64,000 nt of DNA from Notamacropus eugenii. Its lineage: Eukaryota > Chordata > Mammalia > Diprotodontia > Macropodidae. The notes beneath the pieces are model-generated. The model worked only from the letters and a program-made list of their open reading frames with translations. It was not told where the DNA came from and did not search any database. Made by a program: the position numbers and the translations under genes. Numbering within the stretch: position 1 is the first letter of the stretch; each line of letters opens with the position of its first letter. Positions 37,201 to 44,500 of the stretch are shown here, piece by piece. The stretch is taken from positions 282,103,206 through 282,167,205 of the forward strand of contig NC_092872.1 of NCBI RefSeq assembly GCF_028372415.1. The letters are read 5' to 3'.

Positions 37201-38657
37201 AAGAGCCAGTTATTGAAATGAAAAGTTAGAAGCATGATCAGAGGCAGAGAGGGCCCCTGGAGGAACCCCTGGCCCTCAGGGTCAGACAAGGCCACTGGAC
37301 GAGTGTTCCTATTTGTACAGCAATGCCCATTTACTGGTGAGAGCAGATTCTGGTAGAGGAGTGAGCTGCCAAGGGAATTACATGGTCAGCCAGCCAGAAT
37401 GACCCAGTGACTTTAGAGTTTGGGCCACTTCCCTGCATTCTAGTTGTTTGTACTGTTTTCATAATTAACCTATCGAATGTTTGTTTCACCTTCATATAAG
37501 GGTATGGATATTCTTGTTTAACATGAACTGTAAGACTGAAAGTCCAACATTGGCATTTTCTTGTGGCAGCATGATATGACAGGAGGAGTCTGGGCCAAGG
37601 TCCCAGGTCACTGTCCAGCTCCACCACTCGCTCCCTAGCTACTTAGGACCTTGGGCATGTCACTGTGAGATGGAGAGGGTGGAACTAGGTGATCTCTGAG
37701 GTCCCCAACCTGCTGGTCATCAGTCACAAATACCACCCACAGGCACCAGAAATCCAAGTGGTTCCATGCCCACTCGTGGCCCAGATGGGGAATGCTCTCT
37801 CACATCCCTGCCTTTTCTTTTGCCTTTCAGAGTTCCTTCCAACTTCCCTTAATGAGCCCCCCAGAGATCCTCATCTTGGCTGCTATGTGTAGAAAGTTAT
37901 AGTCTAATTGGGGGACATTTGGGCATTATATGTCTAGTATCTGCCCCACCCTCACCCCCACCCCTCACATTGCTGTTTGCTTGGGCAGGTGGCCTGTGGT
38001 CTAGCCCTCGGGGGCTGTAGAGGAAGGCTGGCTCTTTTCAGAATTCTGGCCCATGGGCAAAGACCTGGACATTCCTAGCTTGCCAGCCCCAGGTTTCTGA
38101 AAATTGACCTTCTTTGAGCAATTGGGAAAGCTCAGGGAAACTCTCCTAAAATTTAGGACAATTCTGGATCCCAGGAAGGATCCTAGGAAATCTGGGCTTG
38201 AGTCCCAGGAGGCCAAGATCAAGTTGGACTGGCTGGCTACCAGCTGCTAAAACCAGGCAGGACAGTCCTCCCACCACCAATATTGACTTAGTCTACAGCC
38301 CAGAGAAAAATGGAGCTCGTTTGACTTAGGGGTTGACCTGAAAAGAAGTAGAACATGTTGGTGAATCTGGGATCAGAAGAGATACCAGTCAGGCGGCAGC
38401 CTGGGGCAATGTGTGGGGCTTGGAGTGGACATGAGCGCAGGTGCTTGTCGTTACTGACTGTATCTCCTTTTCCCTGCAGTCACAGCGAGGATGAGGAGGG
38501 GCAACTCAAGACCAACAAGCAGATGTACTCCCAGCTCCTGAGGGCCACTGCGAACCAGCATGCTACCCTCCTAGAGAGAATTGATGTGATCCTGCACCTG
38601 ATGGGCCAGCTCTCTGCTGGCAAGGAGGCCAGTGAAGCCACGCCACCACCCCCCTGA
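1134..38657 (+). CDS. EDRF1: EDRF1, erythroid differentiation regulatory factor 1 (complete, 25 coding exons)
   Basis: Coding exons: 1134-1229, 4283-4491, 6855-6921, 7302-7427, 9770-9894, 10188-10347, 12922-13023, 13305-13426, 14350-14461, 15483-15630, 15719-15827, 15975-16086, 17444-17704, 18906-18977, 19482-19632, 21250-21438, 23741-23941, 26665-26883, 27455-27693, 29383-29541, 29877-30026, 30994-31147, 33192-33307, 35236-35390, 38480-38657. The phases agree throughout and give 1,243 residues; human EDRF1 has about 1,238. Long stretches match the human protein as I remember it, for example NEVKSRAVVKYSSAPPR and YEMIKTEEIPNLENSNFS. The family is a nuclear factor linked to erythroid differentiation and globin transcription, and its C-terminal half is annotated with TPR-type helices. 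An acidic, serine-rich stretch lies at about residues 517-550. The start codon sits in a good context (GCCGCCATGG). The introns are GT-AG except intron 18, which is GC-AG. Confidence 0.97.
1808..2012 (+). repeat. Marsupial SINE copy (MAR4-like), sense
   Basis: Shares blocks such as GAGGAGAAAGTGAGGCTGGT and a following cytosine-rich CCTGCCTCACT with the copies at 8453-8765 and 24425-24650. The family name is from memory. Confidence 0.6.
2160..2760 (-). repeat. LINE2 fragment, antisense
   Basis: The text GAGGGAACAGCCAGTGCAAAG and the run on aggtcaggttgtgtagagc mirror the reverse complement of the L2 3' third. It is an old, diverged copy in EDRF1 intron 1. Confidence 0.5.
2850..3345. repeat. 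Degenerate MIR/CORE-SINE pieces, mixed orientation
   Basis: Recognisable pieces are a sense 3' part near 2895-2950 and antisense cores at 3085-3185 and 3240-3345 (ACTGATGAGGAAAC, GGTGACCCAG). They are ancient. Confidence 0.4.
3822..3930 (-). repeat. CORE-SINE copy (marsupial WSINE/MAR1 type), antisense
   Basis: Contains CCAGGGTCACTCAGCTAGTA, GGATTTGAACTCAGGAAGA and the head-derived TCTATCCATTCTGCTGCCTA. These are the hallmarks of tRNA-headed CORE-SINEs. Confidence 0.75.
4283..4491 (+). CDS. EDRF1: EDRF1 coding exon 2
   Basis: Encodes residues 33-101 and part of 102, with the near-invariant stretches NEVKSRAVVKYSSAPPR and LPPANWLRESAKLGPAG. The acceptor is aaacag and the donor AG|gtaagc. Confidence 0.97.
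4885..5027 (-). repeat. MIR/CORE-SINE copy, antisense
   Basis: Shows GAGGCCCAGAGAGATGAAG, TTGCCCAAGGTCATACTGA and a trailing CTGTGCC block in the order of an antisense MIR. Confidence 0.6.
5335..5725. repeat. Two CORE-SINE/MIR copies, antisense then sense
   Basis: At 5335-5460 an antisense core (TTTTATAGATGAAGAAACAG). At 5545-5725 a sense copy (TTGAACAAGTTACTTCACCC, TCAGTTTCCTCATTGGTAAA, ATGATCTCTGAGGTCCCT). Confidence 0.55.
6085..6190 (-). repeat. MIR-type fragment, antisense
   Basis: GTGACTTACCCAAAGTCATG and the surrounding order fit an antisense MIR core. Confidence 0.45.
6425..6480 (+). repeat. LINE2-type fragment
   Basis: CATTTATTCAACTATTACTA followed by TGTGCCAGGCACTGTGC is a common mammalian interspersed motif, seen again at 9196, 15105, 21865, 43205, 48945, 55005 and 62120. 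Confidence 0.5.
6855..6921 (+). CDS. EDRF1: EDRF1 coding exon 3
   Basis: A short 67-nt exon encoding FGMAYDFIDSVGNDVDVVSD plus two residues (102-124). It ends GAA|gtatgt in phase 0. Confidence 0.96.
7302..7427 (+). CDS. EDRF1: EDRF1 coding exon 4
   Basis: Encodes residues 125-166, including NIKKLLKIPYSKSHVSMAVH and IGRTLLLDELDIQELFM. The acceptor is ttctaag and the donor CAG|gtaaaa. The exon is symmetric (phase 0-0). Confidence 0.97.
8453..8765 (+). repeat. Marsupial SINE (MAR4-like) with inverted terminal segments
   Basis: The 5' end reads TGTTCGTCCTTTGTTGCC and the 3' end CAGCGAAGGACGAACACAGC, so roughly 20 terminal bases are inverted copies of each other. The tail is an ACAACAAC-type simple repeat. 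The middle matches the copies at 1808 and 24425 (GGCTCTGGAGGAGAAGTGAG). It lies in EDRF1 intron 4. Confidence 0.65.
8940..9070 (+). repeat. LINE2 3' end
   Basis: GGGAGCTCTTTGAAACTGGA and GCACATAGTAAGTCCTTAAT are the usual L2 3' terminus. Confidence 0.6.
9196..9330 (+). repeat. LINE2-type interspersed repeat
   Basis: CAACATTTATTAAACACCCA then GTGTGCCAGGCTCTGTGTTA and TTCCTGCCCTCAGGGACTTT, a well preserved copy of this motif family. Confidence 0.6.
9770..9894 (+). CDS. EDRF1: EDRF1 coding exon 5
   Basis: Encodes residues 167-207 and part of 208: TGDWTWLKEFYQRLIDQKWQ followed by a basic stretch (RKKKSKEH) and QKAILSKFLYY. It ends ACAG|gtactt. Confidence 0.97.
10188..10347 (+). CDS. EDRF1: EDRF1 coding exon 6
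   Basis: Encodes residues 208-261, a polar and poorly conserved linker rich in Pro, Ser and Asp that returns to conserved ASWPAPFEMPSSVSDDPSAS. The donor is CAG|gtcagt. Confidence 0.95.
10348..12921. other. EDRF1 intron 6, nothing recognised
   Basis: About 2.6 kb of non-coding DNA. Short open frames on both strands have no family similarity, and no clear repeat could be named. Confidence 0.5.
12922..13023 (+). CDS. EDRF1: EDRF1 coding exon 7
   Basis: Encodes residues 262-295 (GSEPLEPSYIVGHVASAPKE then QNLTTLFNDGENSQ). Symmetric phase 0 exon between cacag and CAG|gtatgc. Confidence 0.96.
13305..13426 (+). CDS. EDRF1: EDRF1 coding exon 8
   Basis: Encodes residues 296-335 and part of 336, including FVRNILWTFEDIHMLVGSN and MPIFGGGRYPAVSLRL, which appear unchanged from human. 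The donor is CTCAG|gtaagt. Confidence 0.97.
14350..14461 (+). CDS. EDRF1: EDRF1 coding exon 9
   Basis: Encodes residues 336-373, DNNKPINVLTGIDYWLDNLI then CNVPELVMCFHVNGIVQ. The acceptor is ttttcag and the donor CAG|gtacgg. Confidence 0.97.
14750..14880 (-). repeat. MIR-type copy, antisense
   Basis: ACGCAGATGAGGAAACGGAG and the following ATCACGCAGCAAGGA fit an antisense MIR core in EDRF1 intron 9. Confidence 0.55.
14971..15028 (+). repeat. Simple repeats (GA)n, (GT)n, (CTGT)n
   Basis: Adjacent short tandem tracts are read directly: about ten GA units, a GT run and four CTGT units. Confidence 0.9.
15105..15180 (+). repeat. LINE2-type fragment
   Basis: AGCAAGCATTTAAGTGCCTA followed by CTGTGTGCCAT is the same motif family as at 9196. 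Confidence 0.45.
15483..15630 (+). CDS. EDRF1: EDRF1 coding exon 10
   Basis: Encodes residues 374-422 and part of 423 (KYEMIKTEEIPNLENSNFST to GHTYWLFK). The acceptor is a weak cttgatag and the donor AAAG|gtaaac. Confidence 0.96.
15719..15827 (+). CDS. EDRF1: EDRF1 coding exon 11
   Basis: Encodes residues 423-458 and part of 459 (ASGSDIVKLYDLTTLCEETE then DKYQNPFTVPVAILLYK). The flanking introns are very short, 88 and 147 bp. Confidence 0.96.
15975..16086 (+). CDS. EDRF1: EDRF1 coding exon 12
   Basis: Encodes residues 459-496, VACNMMMKKNQNKKHYGTIR then TLLLNCLKLLDKGRHPQ. It ends CAA|gtaaaa in phase 0. Confidence 0.96.
16087..17443. other. EDRF1 intron 12, nothing recognised
   Basis: About 1.36 kb of intron with no open frame or repeat that I can name with confidence. 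Confidence 0.45.
17444..17704 (+). CDS. EDRF1: EDRF1 coding exon 13, with acidic serine-rich stretch
   Basis: The largest internal exon (261 nt, residues 497-583, phase 0-0). It begins IIASANYMLSELFQLDEPKK, runs through an acidic serine-rich segment (SYSEEEEEMPDSDEN) and ends SVPEKYKSIHQIR. The donor is CGA|gtgagc. The open frame continues into the intron to 17782, but the intronic residues resemble nothing in the family. Confidence 0.96.
18906..18977 (+). CDS. EDRF1: EDRF1 coding exon 14
   Basis: A short 72-nt exon (residues 584-607) encoding PSCAFPVCHDTEERCRLVLS and YVLE. Phase 0-0, acceptor ttttag, donor GAG|gtcagt. Confidence 0.95.
19110..19320 (+). repeat. CORE-SINE/MIR copy, sense
   Basis: AAGACCTGAGTTCAGAAACA, CTTACTAGCTATATGACCCT and TAAAATGGGGATAACACC stand in the sense order of a CORE-SINE. 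Confidence 0.7.
19482..19632 (+). CDS. EDRF1: EDRF1 coding exon 15
   Basis: Encodes residues 608-657 and part of 658 (GLKSVDSSIKKESDLPAADP to EKQMALFLDK). The donor is AAA A|gtaaga. Confidence 0.96.
20940..21025 (+). repeat. CORE-SINE head fragment, sense
   Basis: CAGGTGGCACAGTGGGTGGA and GAGGTCAGGAAGGCCTGA match the tRNA-like head. The 3' part is lost. Confidence 0.6.
21250..21438 (+). CDS. EDRF1: EDRF1 coding exon 16
   Basis: Encodes residues 658-720 and part of 721: GSLQKGRCSTQSGMTPGSWQ, then helical HKMKLQLILKSSKAYYVLSD and KYGRALRYIKLALQSH. The pattern is TPR-like. The donor is CATG|gtaagt. Confidence 0.96.
21865..21965 (+). repeat. LINE2-type fragment
   Basis: ACACCTACTGTGTGCCAGAC and CCCCTGCCCTCCCAGGGGGA fit the motif family of 9196. 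Confidence 0.45.
22375..22605 (-). repeat. MIR/CORE-SINE copy, antisense, nearly full length
   Basis: CCCATTTTACCGATGAGAAA, AGCATCACCCAGCTAGTCAG, GAGGCTGGATTTGAACTCAG and a terminal ACACCTGGCTGCC occur in antisense order. Confidence 0.75.
22828..22965 (+). repeat. Polypyrimidine low-complexity tract
   Basis: About 140 bp of almost pure C/T, mostly CTCTCT and CCCTTT, in EDRF1 intron 16. The opposite strand is purine-only and gives a spurious open frame. Confidence 0.85.
23095..23575 (+). repeat. LINE2 fragment, sense
   Basis: CCTCCATGCTTTTGCACAGG, then CCAGTGCCTGTAAC and AGGGCCCTTCCTGACCATCT follow the order of the L2 3' third. Confidence 0.6.
23741..23941 (+). CDS. EDRF1: EDRF1 coding exon 17
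   Basis: Encodes residues 721-787 and part of 788 (DTYCCLCTHMLSEVLLFLSQ, GDIQLMLAQNANNRAAYLEE, EDQEILHSLHRESSCQ). The donor is CAAG|gtaggc. Confidence 0.96.
24080..24300 (-). repeat. MIR/CORE-SINE copy, antisense, nearly full length
   Basis: TTGACAGATGAAGAAACTCA, GACTTGCCCAGGGTCACCCA and GAGGCTGAATTTGAACTCCA occur in order. It lies just downstream of EDRF1 exon 17. Confidence 0.75.
24425..24650 (+). repeat. Marsupial SINE copy (MAR4-like), sense
   Basis: CAGTCATCCTGATCCATATC, GGCCACTGGACCCAAATGAC and GAGGAGAAAGTGAGGCTGGT, shared with 1808 and 8453. Confidence 0.6.
25890..25975 (+). repeat. LINE2 3' end
   Basis: TGTAAGCTCCATGAGGGCAG followed by GCACAGGCTCTGGCACACAG is the L2 terminus. Confidence 0.6.
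26665..26883 (+). CDS. EDRF1: EDRF1 coding exon 18, ending at a GC splice donor
   Basis: Encodes residues 788-860 and part of 861 (GFAWATDLSTDLECQLAVSC to NEIGVFYMNQAAAIQTERA). The only boundary that keeps phase with exon 19 and matches the human protein is GCAG|gcaagg, a GC donor with otherwise ideal consensus. No GT donor fits nearby. Confidence 0.93.
27455..27693 (+). CDS. EDRF1: EDRF1 coding exon 19
   Basis: Encodes residues 861-940 (VNKSVSAAEQQLWKKSFSCF, RLMRICAQAH, REFSPEEALYYNK). Between the last two blocks the sequence reads GVTAIATGGEDAR, about five residues more than in human. The donor is AAG|gtaaca. Confidence 0.95.
27694..29382. other. EDRF1 intron 19, little recognised
   Basis: About 1.7 kb of intron. 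A faint LINE2-like pyrimidine-rich stretch at about 28330-28560 is the only feature I can suggest. Confidence 0.35.
29383..29541 (+). CDS. EDRF1: EDRF1 coding exon 20
   Basis: Encodes residues 941-993 (AIDYYLKALRSLGTRDVHPA, WELSTTYFTMATLQQDYAPL, SRKAQEQ). Phase 0-0, donor CAG|gtagct. Confidence 0.96.
29877..30026 (+). CDS. EDRF1: EDRF1 coding exon 21
   Basis: Encodes residues 994-1043 (VEKEVSEAMMKSLKYCDVDT, QPLCQYRAATIHHRLASMYH, SCLRNQ). Phase 0-0, acceptor taatag, donor CAG|gtgggc. Confidence 0.96.
30994..31147 (+). CDS. EDRF1: EDRF1 coding exon 22
   Basis: Encodes residues 1044-1094 and part of 1095 (VGDEHLRKQHRVLADLHYGK, AVKLFQLLKDAPCELLRVQL, ERVAFAEFQMA). The donor is GCAA|gtgagt. Confidence 0.96.
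31148..33191. other. EDRF1 intron 22, mostly unrecognised
   Basis: Two kilobases without coding signal. A region at about 32080-32400 resembles diverged LINE2, with weak support. Confidence 0.35.
33192..33307 (+). CDS. EDRF1: EDRF1 coding exon 23
   Basis: Encodes residues 1095-1133 (SQNSSAGKLKTLSGALDIMM, KTERAFQLMRKELAGEGDQ). Two donors are possible. GACCAG|gtcagt keeps phase 0 with exon 24 and matches human length better than the earlier GCGG|gtgagg. Confidence 0.88.
34270..34515 (-). repeat. Marsupial CORE-SINE (WSINE-type), antisense
   Basis: CCACTTTGGGTTCTTTTGGC, TTTACAGATGAGGAAACTGA and CCAGGGTCACACGGCTAGAA. The same family and order occur at 61400-61655. Confidence 0.7.
35236..35390 (+). 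CDS. EDRF1: EDRF1 coding exon 24
   Basis: Encodes residues 1134-1184 and part of 1185: a variable Ser/Ala/Asp-rich linker, then REEVVKLLSIFESRLAFLLL and QSIKLLSSAKKK. The donor GTGAG|gtcagt is chosen because it keeps phase with exon 25; gtgagg five bases earlier breaks it. Confidence 0.9.
35391..38479. other. EDRF1 intron 24 (3.1 kb), with two MIR-type copies
   Basis: The largest EDRF1 intron. An antisense MIR lies at about 35840-36020 (TTTTACAGATGAGGAAACTA) and a sense MIR at about 37560-37705 (CACTCGCTCCCTAGCTACTT, GTGATCTCTGAGGTCCCCA). The rest is unrecognised. Confidence 0.55.
38480..38657 (+). CDS. EDRF1: EDRF1 coding exon 25 and stop codon
   Basis: Encodes residues 1185-1243 (HSEDEEGQLKTNKQMYSQLL, RATANQHATLLERIDVILHL, MGQLSAGKEAS then a Pro-rich end) and the TGA at 38655-38657. 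The last residues differ from human, as expected of a free C-terminus. Confidence 0.94.
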
Positions 38658-39300
38658 CTGGCCTAACCAGCTGACAGCAGAGCGTGATCAGTGCCTTGTA
38701 ACCACGGGGGCTGGGGCTGTCTGTCCATCTGTCCGTCCGTGTGGTGCTTAGTTTAATTTACAATGAGAGAAACACTGCATCCTGCCTGTGGGGGACGGAC
38801 AGGGAAAGACCTTTGTCCTTGTCTCAGGACAGTCAGACTTGGATGTGGTTGGGAGGGGCCAGCACTTGAGGTGCTGAGATGGGGGGCCTGGTCTGGCACT
38901 CCCAAATGCTGGACAGATTCATCATGATTCTGTGACTAAACGCTCTCCTACAGCAGGGAAATCTTGGGCCCTGATGAGCGTCAGAGAGAAGTGGGTCAGT
39001 CTCGAGTTGAAGGACACCCAGGAGCTGCCCATAGAGCCCAGACACGTTTTCTGCCCCCATGCAGTTATGACCGTGCACAAACAGGTGCCTTTTTAGCTTC
39101 GAGACAGGAGTTTTCTAACACAATTTGGCTGTTGGGCAGTTGGCTTGATTATCTCACGCTCCAAAAGTCTTGGCACTACTCTGACTTAATATGGCAGTTG
39201 ATCAAGAAAGAAAATACTATTACCCCTCTTTTCTTTTTGAACTTGAAACTGTGAATAAAAGGCAAGAAAGATATTTTAAATAAATACATTTATTTATTAA
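38658..39300 (+). other. EDRF1: EDRF1 3' untranslated region with poly(A) signals
   Basis: About 640 bp without coding signal follows the stop codon. AATAAA stands at 39254-39259 and a second one at 39279-39284, so cleavage near 39275-39305 is inferred. Confidence 0.7.
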
Positions 39301-41263
39301 GAATAGACGCATCCATTTTTAGAGTGTGTTTTCCCTTTCAGCTCCTTCCCATTAGGGCTGATCTAAGTAGAAAGTAGTTCTAGTGAAAACAATAGAAAGC
39401 CTGAGGCGTCCTGGGCACCCCATTTGTTTCTTTACTGGAATGCTTACAATTTCAAGCAAATTCAGATTTTTTGCATCAGTCCTTGAGCACTTGACTCTGG
39501 TGGCTGTGTCAGCAGTGTTCTTACAGAAGTGACGGGCTGGGCCAGGGACCAGACAGGTTTCTCAATTGTTGGGTTAGCTTCCCTCCCCTGAGTCCGAAAG
39601 GGATGCCCCCTACAAAATGGAGGTTCAGAATGATGGCCCACAGTGGGTACCCCAGGGTCCCTCAGCTTTGAGGGAAGGCAGTGAAGATGCATCCCTCCAT
39701 CTCCACCATCTCTCTCCCTTCTTGAGCATTGGGATCCTCACTGTCTGTCTTAATTTTTCTTGTCAATGGCACGGATGTGCATAGATTAATCACCTTGTGC
39801 CGCCTTTATTTATAGTTGCAAATTGTCCACTACATTTCTCTTCGTAGCAAACAGCAAAAAAAGAAAACACCTTGGGAAACACAGAACATTTCTTTCCCTA
39901 GATATTGGGCATTCGGTACTTGTCATGTCTCTGCTATGAGGGTTTTTGTACCATTCTGGGAGCAGAAAGCTCAGCCAAGAACTTAGAATGTTGGGACTGG
40001 AAGGAGGCCCCCAGAAGTCCCCAGGTCCAGCCTGGAGACTTGGGGGTGTTTTCCCAAGCTCGCCCTGCCAGTTGAATCATTGCGGGGCAGGGACTCCATC
40101 CTGCCTTGTTCCCTACCAGGCCATAACCCTTCTCCATCTCTCTGCCTCGGCATCCAGAACGATGGATGACTCAGGGCCGAAAGCCTCAGGGCTCCAATGG
40201 AGAAATTCTGTTCTTGGCTTTTGTTATTGTCAGGAGGCATTTAATGACAAGGAAAGAACACAGCATTGATGGTGGTCCATCGTCTTGTTGCCTGCCCAGC
40301 TTGGCCTATCCCAGCTGGCTTCAGGGTGAGGTCTGTGAGTCAGTCAGTGGTCTCTGGCCCCTATGATTGTACTGAGCATCTGCTGGTGTGGTTCTGAGGA
40401 AAAGTGCTTTAAACACAAGGTCCTCTGCAGGGGCCAATGCATCGTGTCAGTTTGGTATTATGGCCTTGAATGTCCGGTCTTCTCAGTGACAATTTGCCAT
40501 CAAAGTCATTACACATCAAACACTAGCTCTGTTTTTTTGTTTTGTTTTTTTTTTAGATGAGAAATGGACTTTTTATGTCCCAGTCGTGGTTGTTAACAGA
40601 AAAAACCCAGCTACCCAGCCTCCAAGGTGTGCTTTGAGATCCTTGTGTTCAAGCCCATTCTGCTCCAAGTTGCTACCCCATCCTAAAAAAAAGAATTCAT
40701 GCATTGAAGTGAGCTGGGAAAACTACTCAGGAAAGGAAGTTGGGGATAGTACTGTGGAGTTCTGAAAGGGCTTTGGCATCTGAGGTCAGAAGGCTCTGAT
40801 TTCAAATCCATACAGCACTATGTCCCTTTCCTGTACTTCAGTTTCCTTCTCTAAAAGGAAGAAGGGATCTTTGACTAAAGATCTCTCTCTTGGGATTCTA
40901 GAATCCTGTGATGCAGCATTCCCCTATAGTATAAAGAAAGTTCAGATGAGAATTAAGGACCAAAAGATCACCTTGGTATTCTGGGTTAGACTGTGACTCC
41001 TGGTGCCAGCTTCAGCCAGAGCTACACGTCACTAAGTATGGAGTTTGTGTTGTGAGATGAGTTTCCATCCCTCTAGTGCTAACATTCTCTTCACCTTGGT
41101 GAAGGGACCTTGTCCTTGCCCCAGGGACCTGTCCTTCCCACTGTCCGTTGTATGGTCCAGCCTTGTTCCCAGAAACCACCAGCACAAGCCTTTCCCTTTG
41201 GGTGTGAGTGGGTCCCTCAAGCATGCTCCTACAAACACCCCTTTTCCTCTACCTGAGCATTTC
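39301..41263 (-). other. Interval between convergent EDRF1 and MMP21; MMP21 3' UTR within it
   Basis: EDRF1 and MMP21 meet tail-to-tail here. Minus-strand poly(A) candidates are ATTAAA at 40245-40240 and AATAAA at 39810-39805; another AATAAA at 39294-39289 lies inside the EDRF1 3' end. Which one MMP21 uses cannot be decided, so its 3' UTR may be about 1.0, 1.5 or 2.0 kb. A degenerate CORE-SINE/MIR copy is at 40745-40910. No further gene is seen. Confidence 0.5.
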
Positions 41264-41593
41264 CTAGCTGGTATTTCTGTCTGCACCTTGCTCCTCCATC
41301 TTCAGTGTGGAAGGATGAACGTCACAAATGTCAAACCACTTCTGTGAGATGGATTCCTTGGGTAGCAGCGTATTGAAAGCCAGGGAAGAGTTCTGCTGGC
41401 GGTCTTTGTCATTCACCACTCTCCAGTATGCATTTCCTTTGAAAAAAAAAGTGGCACCATGCGCGTAAGAGAAATAGGCAGAGTCTATGTCCCTGAAAGG
41501 ATGGTTTGGGGGAGCTACTGGCGGGAAAGTGTCGACCATCCTCTTTGGATAAGAATTAGCCACTTGGTGTAGGTCCACATCAAACGCAAACAC
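41264..41593 (-). CDS. MMP21: MMP21 coding exon 7 and stop codon
   Basis: Encodes [60 protein letters not shown] and [15 protein letters not shown] with the closing cysteine. Human ends at STLNM; here the frame runs ten residues further ([10 protein letters not shown]) before the stop at 41266-41264. Confidence 0.95.
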   Translation of the reverse strand: MFAFDVDLHQVANSYPKRMVDTFPPVAPPNHPFRDIDSAYFSYAHGATFFFKGNAYWRVVNDKDRQQNSSLAFNTLLPKESISQKWFDICDVHPSTLKMEEQGADRNTS

Positions 41594-44500
41594 CTGCAGG
41601 GCACAAAGAAAAGTGAGGCAAGACCGTGGTCATCTCAGGCACTCAAGAAGCAGATGGCTTTAGCCACACCACCCAGGAGGAGGCCTTCCACTTACCAAAG
41701 ACCCCTGAAAGAAATAAATGAGCTGGGTCCTTCGGTCATAGAAGGCCGTGTCCAAGGGGCTTGGGATGCCAGGAAAGCCCTCTGAGATGAGCTGGGGATA
41801 GCTCCTCCCTTGTTCATCTTTTGTGTAGGCCCGGTCATTGTCCCCATCATACCGCCAGTAGTGACTCCCTGAGAACCGCAGAGGGACAGAAGCAAAGTAA
41901 GGACTGTTCCACAACATGACTCCTTCAAGCCCTGGAAAACGAACACCCGGATGTGGATTATTCCCAGCTTTGTGGAATCTTTCTTATTAGCAGCAAAGCC
42001 AGACCATGGCCTAAGTCTCCCAGCACCCAGTTCAGCACTTCTTGTAAACCATGCTCCAAAAATGTCTTAGATTCATCAATGCTCCAAGAATTGACTGCAT
42101 GAAGGGGGATGGTACACTACTGAGAACAATTGTATTAAGGAGGGATGACCATTTGGAGGTGGGGCATTCTTAAGTATACTTCCTAATTAAGTTTATGCTA
42201 AGTGGTCCAAGCAGATTAAAAGGTTTATTAAGCTCCGATTCTGTGTTGCAGCAGCCCCCACCGAGGCCTATCCATCTGTAATCGAGATTCTCTGATGCCA
42301 GTGTAAATGGTTGTACATGAGGGATTTTTAACACAAAGATTCACTTCAAGCCATGGGAGGCTTGAACATTGAAAAATCTCAGTCCCGAGGCTATATCATC
42401 TGTGTGCTGTTTTTAATCAAATTACTCATTCCTGCTAGGGTGAAGGGGGAGGGCGACTATGTGAGTTTATAAAAAGATTTTCATTTGGGCTAACAATAAA
42501 AAGTCCCCCTTTTTGTGTTTGTGACGTCCCTTCTCCCTGTGGTTGGATCCTTTCTGGTCTCTGACTGCAGGCCACTCCAGATGAAAAAAGACAGGGCCTT
42601 GGGGCCCCTCGCTACCCCTTTGTGGGATGGACTAAACTATCTCTCCAGTTCTTCCTGGGTGTGCATCCTCCTTGTGCTAACTGAGGGTCTGAGGTTGGGG
42701 GTGGGAATGAGTGTAGACAGGATGCCAGCCTTCTGGAGGGGCACTCTATGGTCTGACCTTGGAGACCAAGAAAGCCCTCACAGCCTGGAGCGGGGCAAAT
42801 GTCCCAAGTGTTTAGAAAGGGACGAGAATAGTCTCTACATTGTAGGATAAGAAGTTTTAACTTTTATTTCTGGCAAAGACTTGTAGAACAGATAATTAAA
42901 GTTCTGTGTTGGTAAACACAAAAAAAAAGCTTTTCAGGCCCTGCTAAGGGAAGGCTGCAGGTTTTTCTAGGTTCTAGCAGAGCATTTGATGGGATCTGTT
43001 GTGCTCTCCTGAAAGACAGACATGGGCTGGAAACATGGCAGCCCCAAGTCTTGTTTCCAACCTCACCCACCTCAGCCCTGATTCCCCTCCCTTTCCCTTT
43101 GCCTGTGTTCTTTGAGGCCTTCCCAGATTTCTCCAAAACACATCACCCTCTGCTTTGAGCTCCTGATAGAATCGCCCTGCTTTTCTTAATTTTTTGTTTT
43201 GCACTTTCAACCAAAAAGCATTTACTGAGCACCTGCTGTGTACTGGATATGGTACTTGGGGCTGGGGATTCAGAGACAAAAAGTGAGCTAGGCCTGCCCT
43301 CAAGGACCTCACATTCTGCTGCTATACATTACTAGTTATGGGGCCCTACTCCGTTGGCCAATACTTATAGAGTTCCAGTACTGGCCTAGTCCAGCCTGGA
43401 GTGACCAAGAGAGGCCAAAGAAGAACTCACTCCTTTTCAGGCTGTCTTCTAGACAGCCTTTCATGGTGAGGAAGGCCTTTGGGTCCAGCCAAGGTCAGCC
43501 CCTACCCCCAGGGCGCTGAAGAACAATCCCCAGCAGCCCTTCTGGCACAGACTGCTGCTAGCATGTGCCCCTCCGCACTTCTGTCATCTCTCATTGAACT
43601 TGGCTAACATTTATTAAGAGCCTACTATATGCAAGGTATGGCAAGTGTCACTCCATGATGCTTGCTCAGTACAAGGAAAGCTCCCACAGAGCCCTATCTC
43701 CACCTTGCTTGCCTTTCTCTGGACATACTCCAGATTGTCAGTGCCCTTCCCTAGAAAGCGGGGTCCAATCTGACCATAAGACCTGAGAGGTGCTCTGACC
43801 AGGACAGATGCTCACACCTCCCCCTTCGCTCCCCACCATGTGCCAGGAGCTGTTACAGGATCTGGGGAGTCAGATGGAAAATATCCCAGGTTATGTGGTC
43901 AAGACAGAAGGTCACAGAAAATCAAGCTGAAGCAATATAGTTTCTTCAGGTTTTTGGAATTATGGATAAGATCAGATTAATTTAGTTGGTTTTCCTTTCT
44001 TAAGACACTATTGATGTACCACCATGGTGGAGAGGAGGACTCCACTATGAACAGACTGAGCTTTCAGGATGGACTTCTCCCAAGGTTTGGTGGAGCCAGG
44101 CACTGGGAATACCGTCCGTAAATGCTGGCTGAATCAAATTACCAGATAAGGGAAAAGTGGAACCAGCCCCAAGGAACTCATACCCTTGAAAAAGTAACGT
44201 TCGTCTCTTCTCCACGTCCATATATGGACATAAGCGTCGATGTCACGAGAGGGAATTCCATGCCATCCAATGGGGGTGAAAATCGGATCCCCATAGCGGG
44301 TCCTGTTGTGGCGGTTTTCATACAGCCAGTACCAGCTGCTGCGGAAGAAATACGTGCTAAAACTCACGATCAGCTCTCCGTGCCTGGTTTTCTGTTTGCG
44401 GATCCAGTCGAAGGCCACGTCAAACGGTCCCTCACATGACCCTGATGCAGAATAATCCACATGAATCTGTCAAGTGGGTGTGGGAAGCTGCCAGGTTCAG

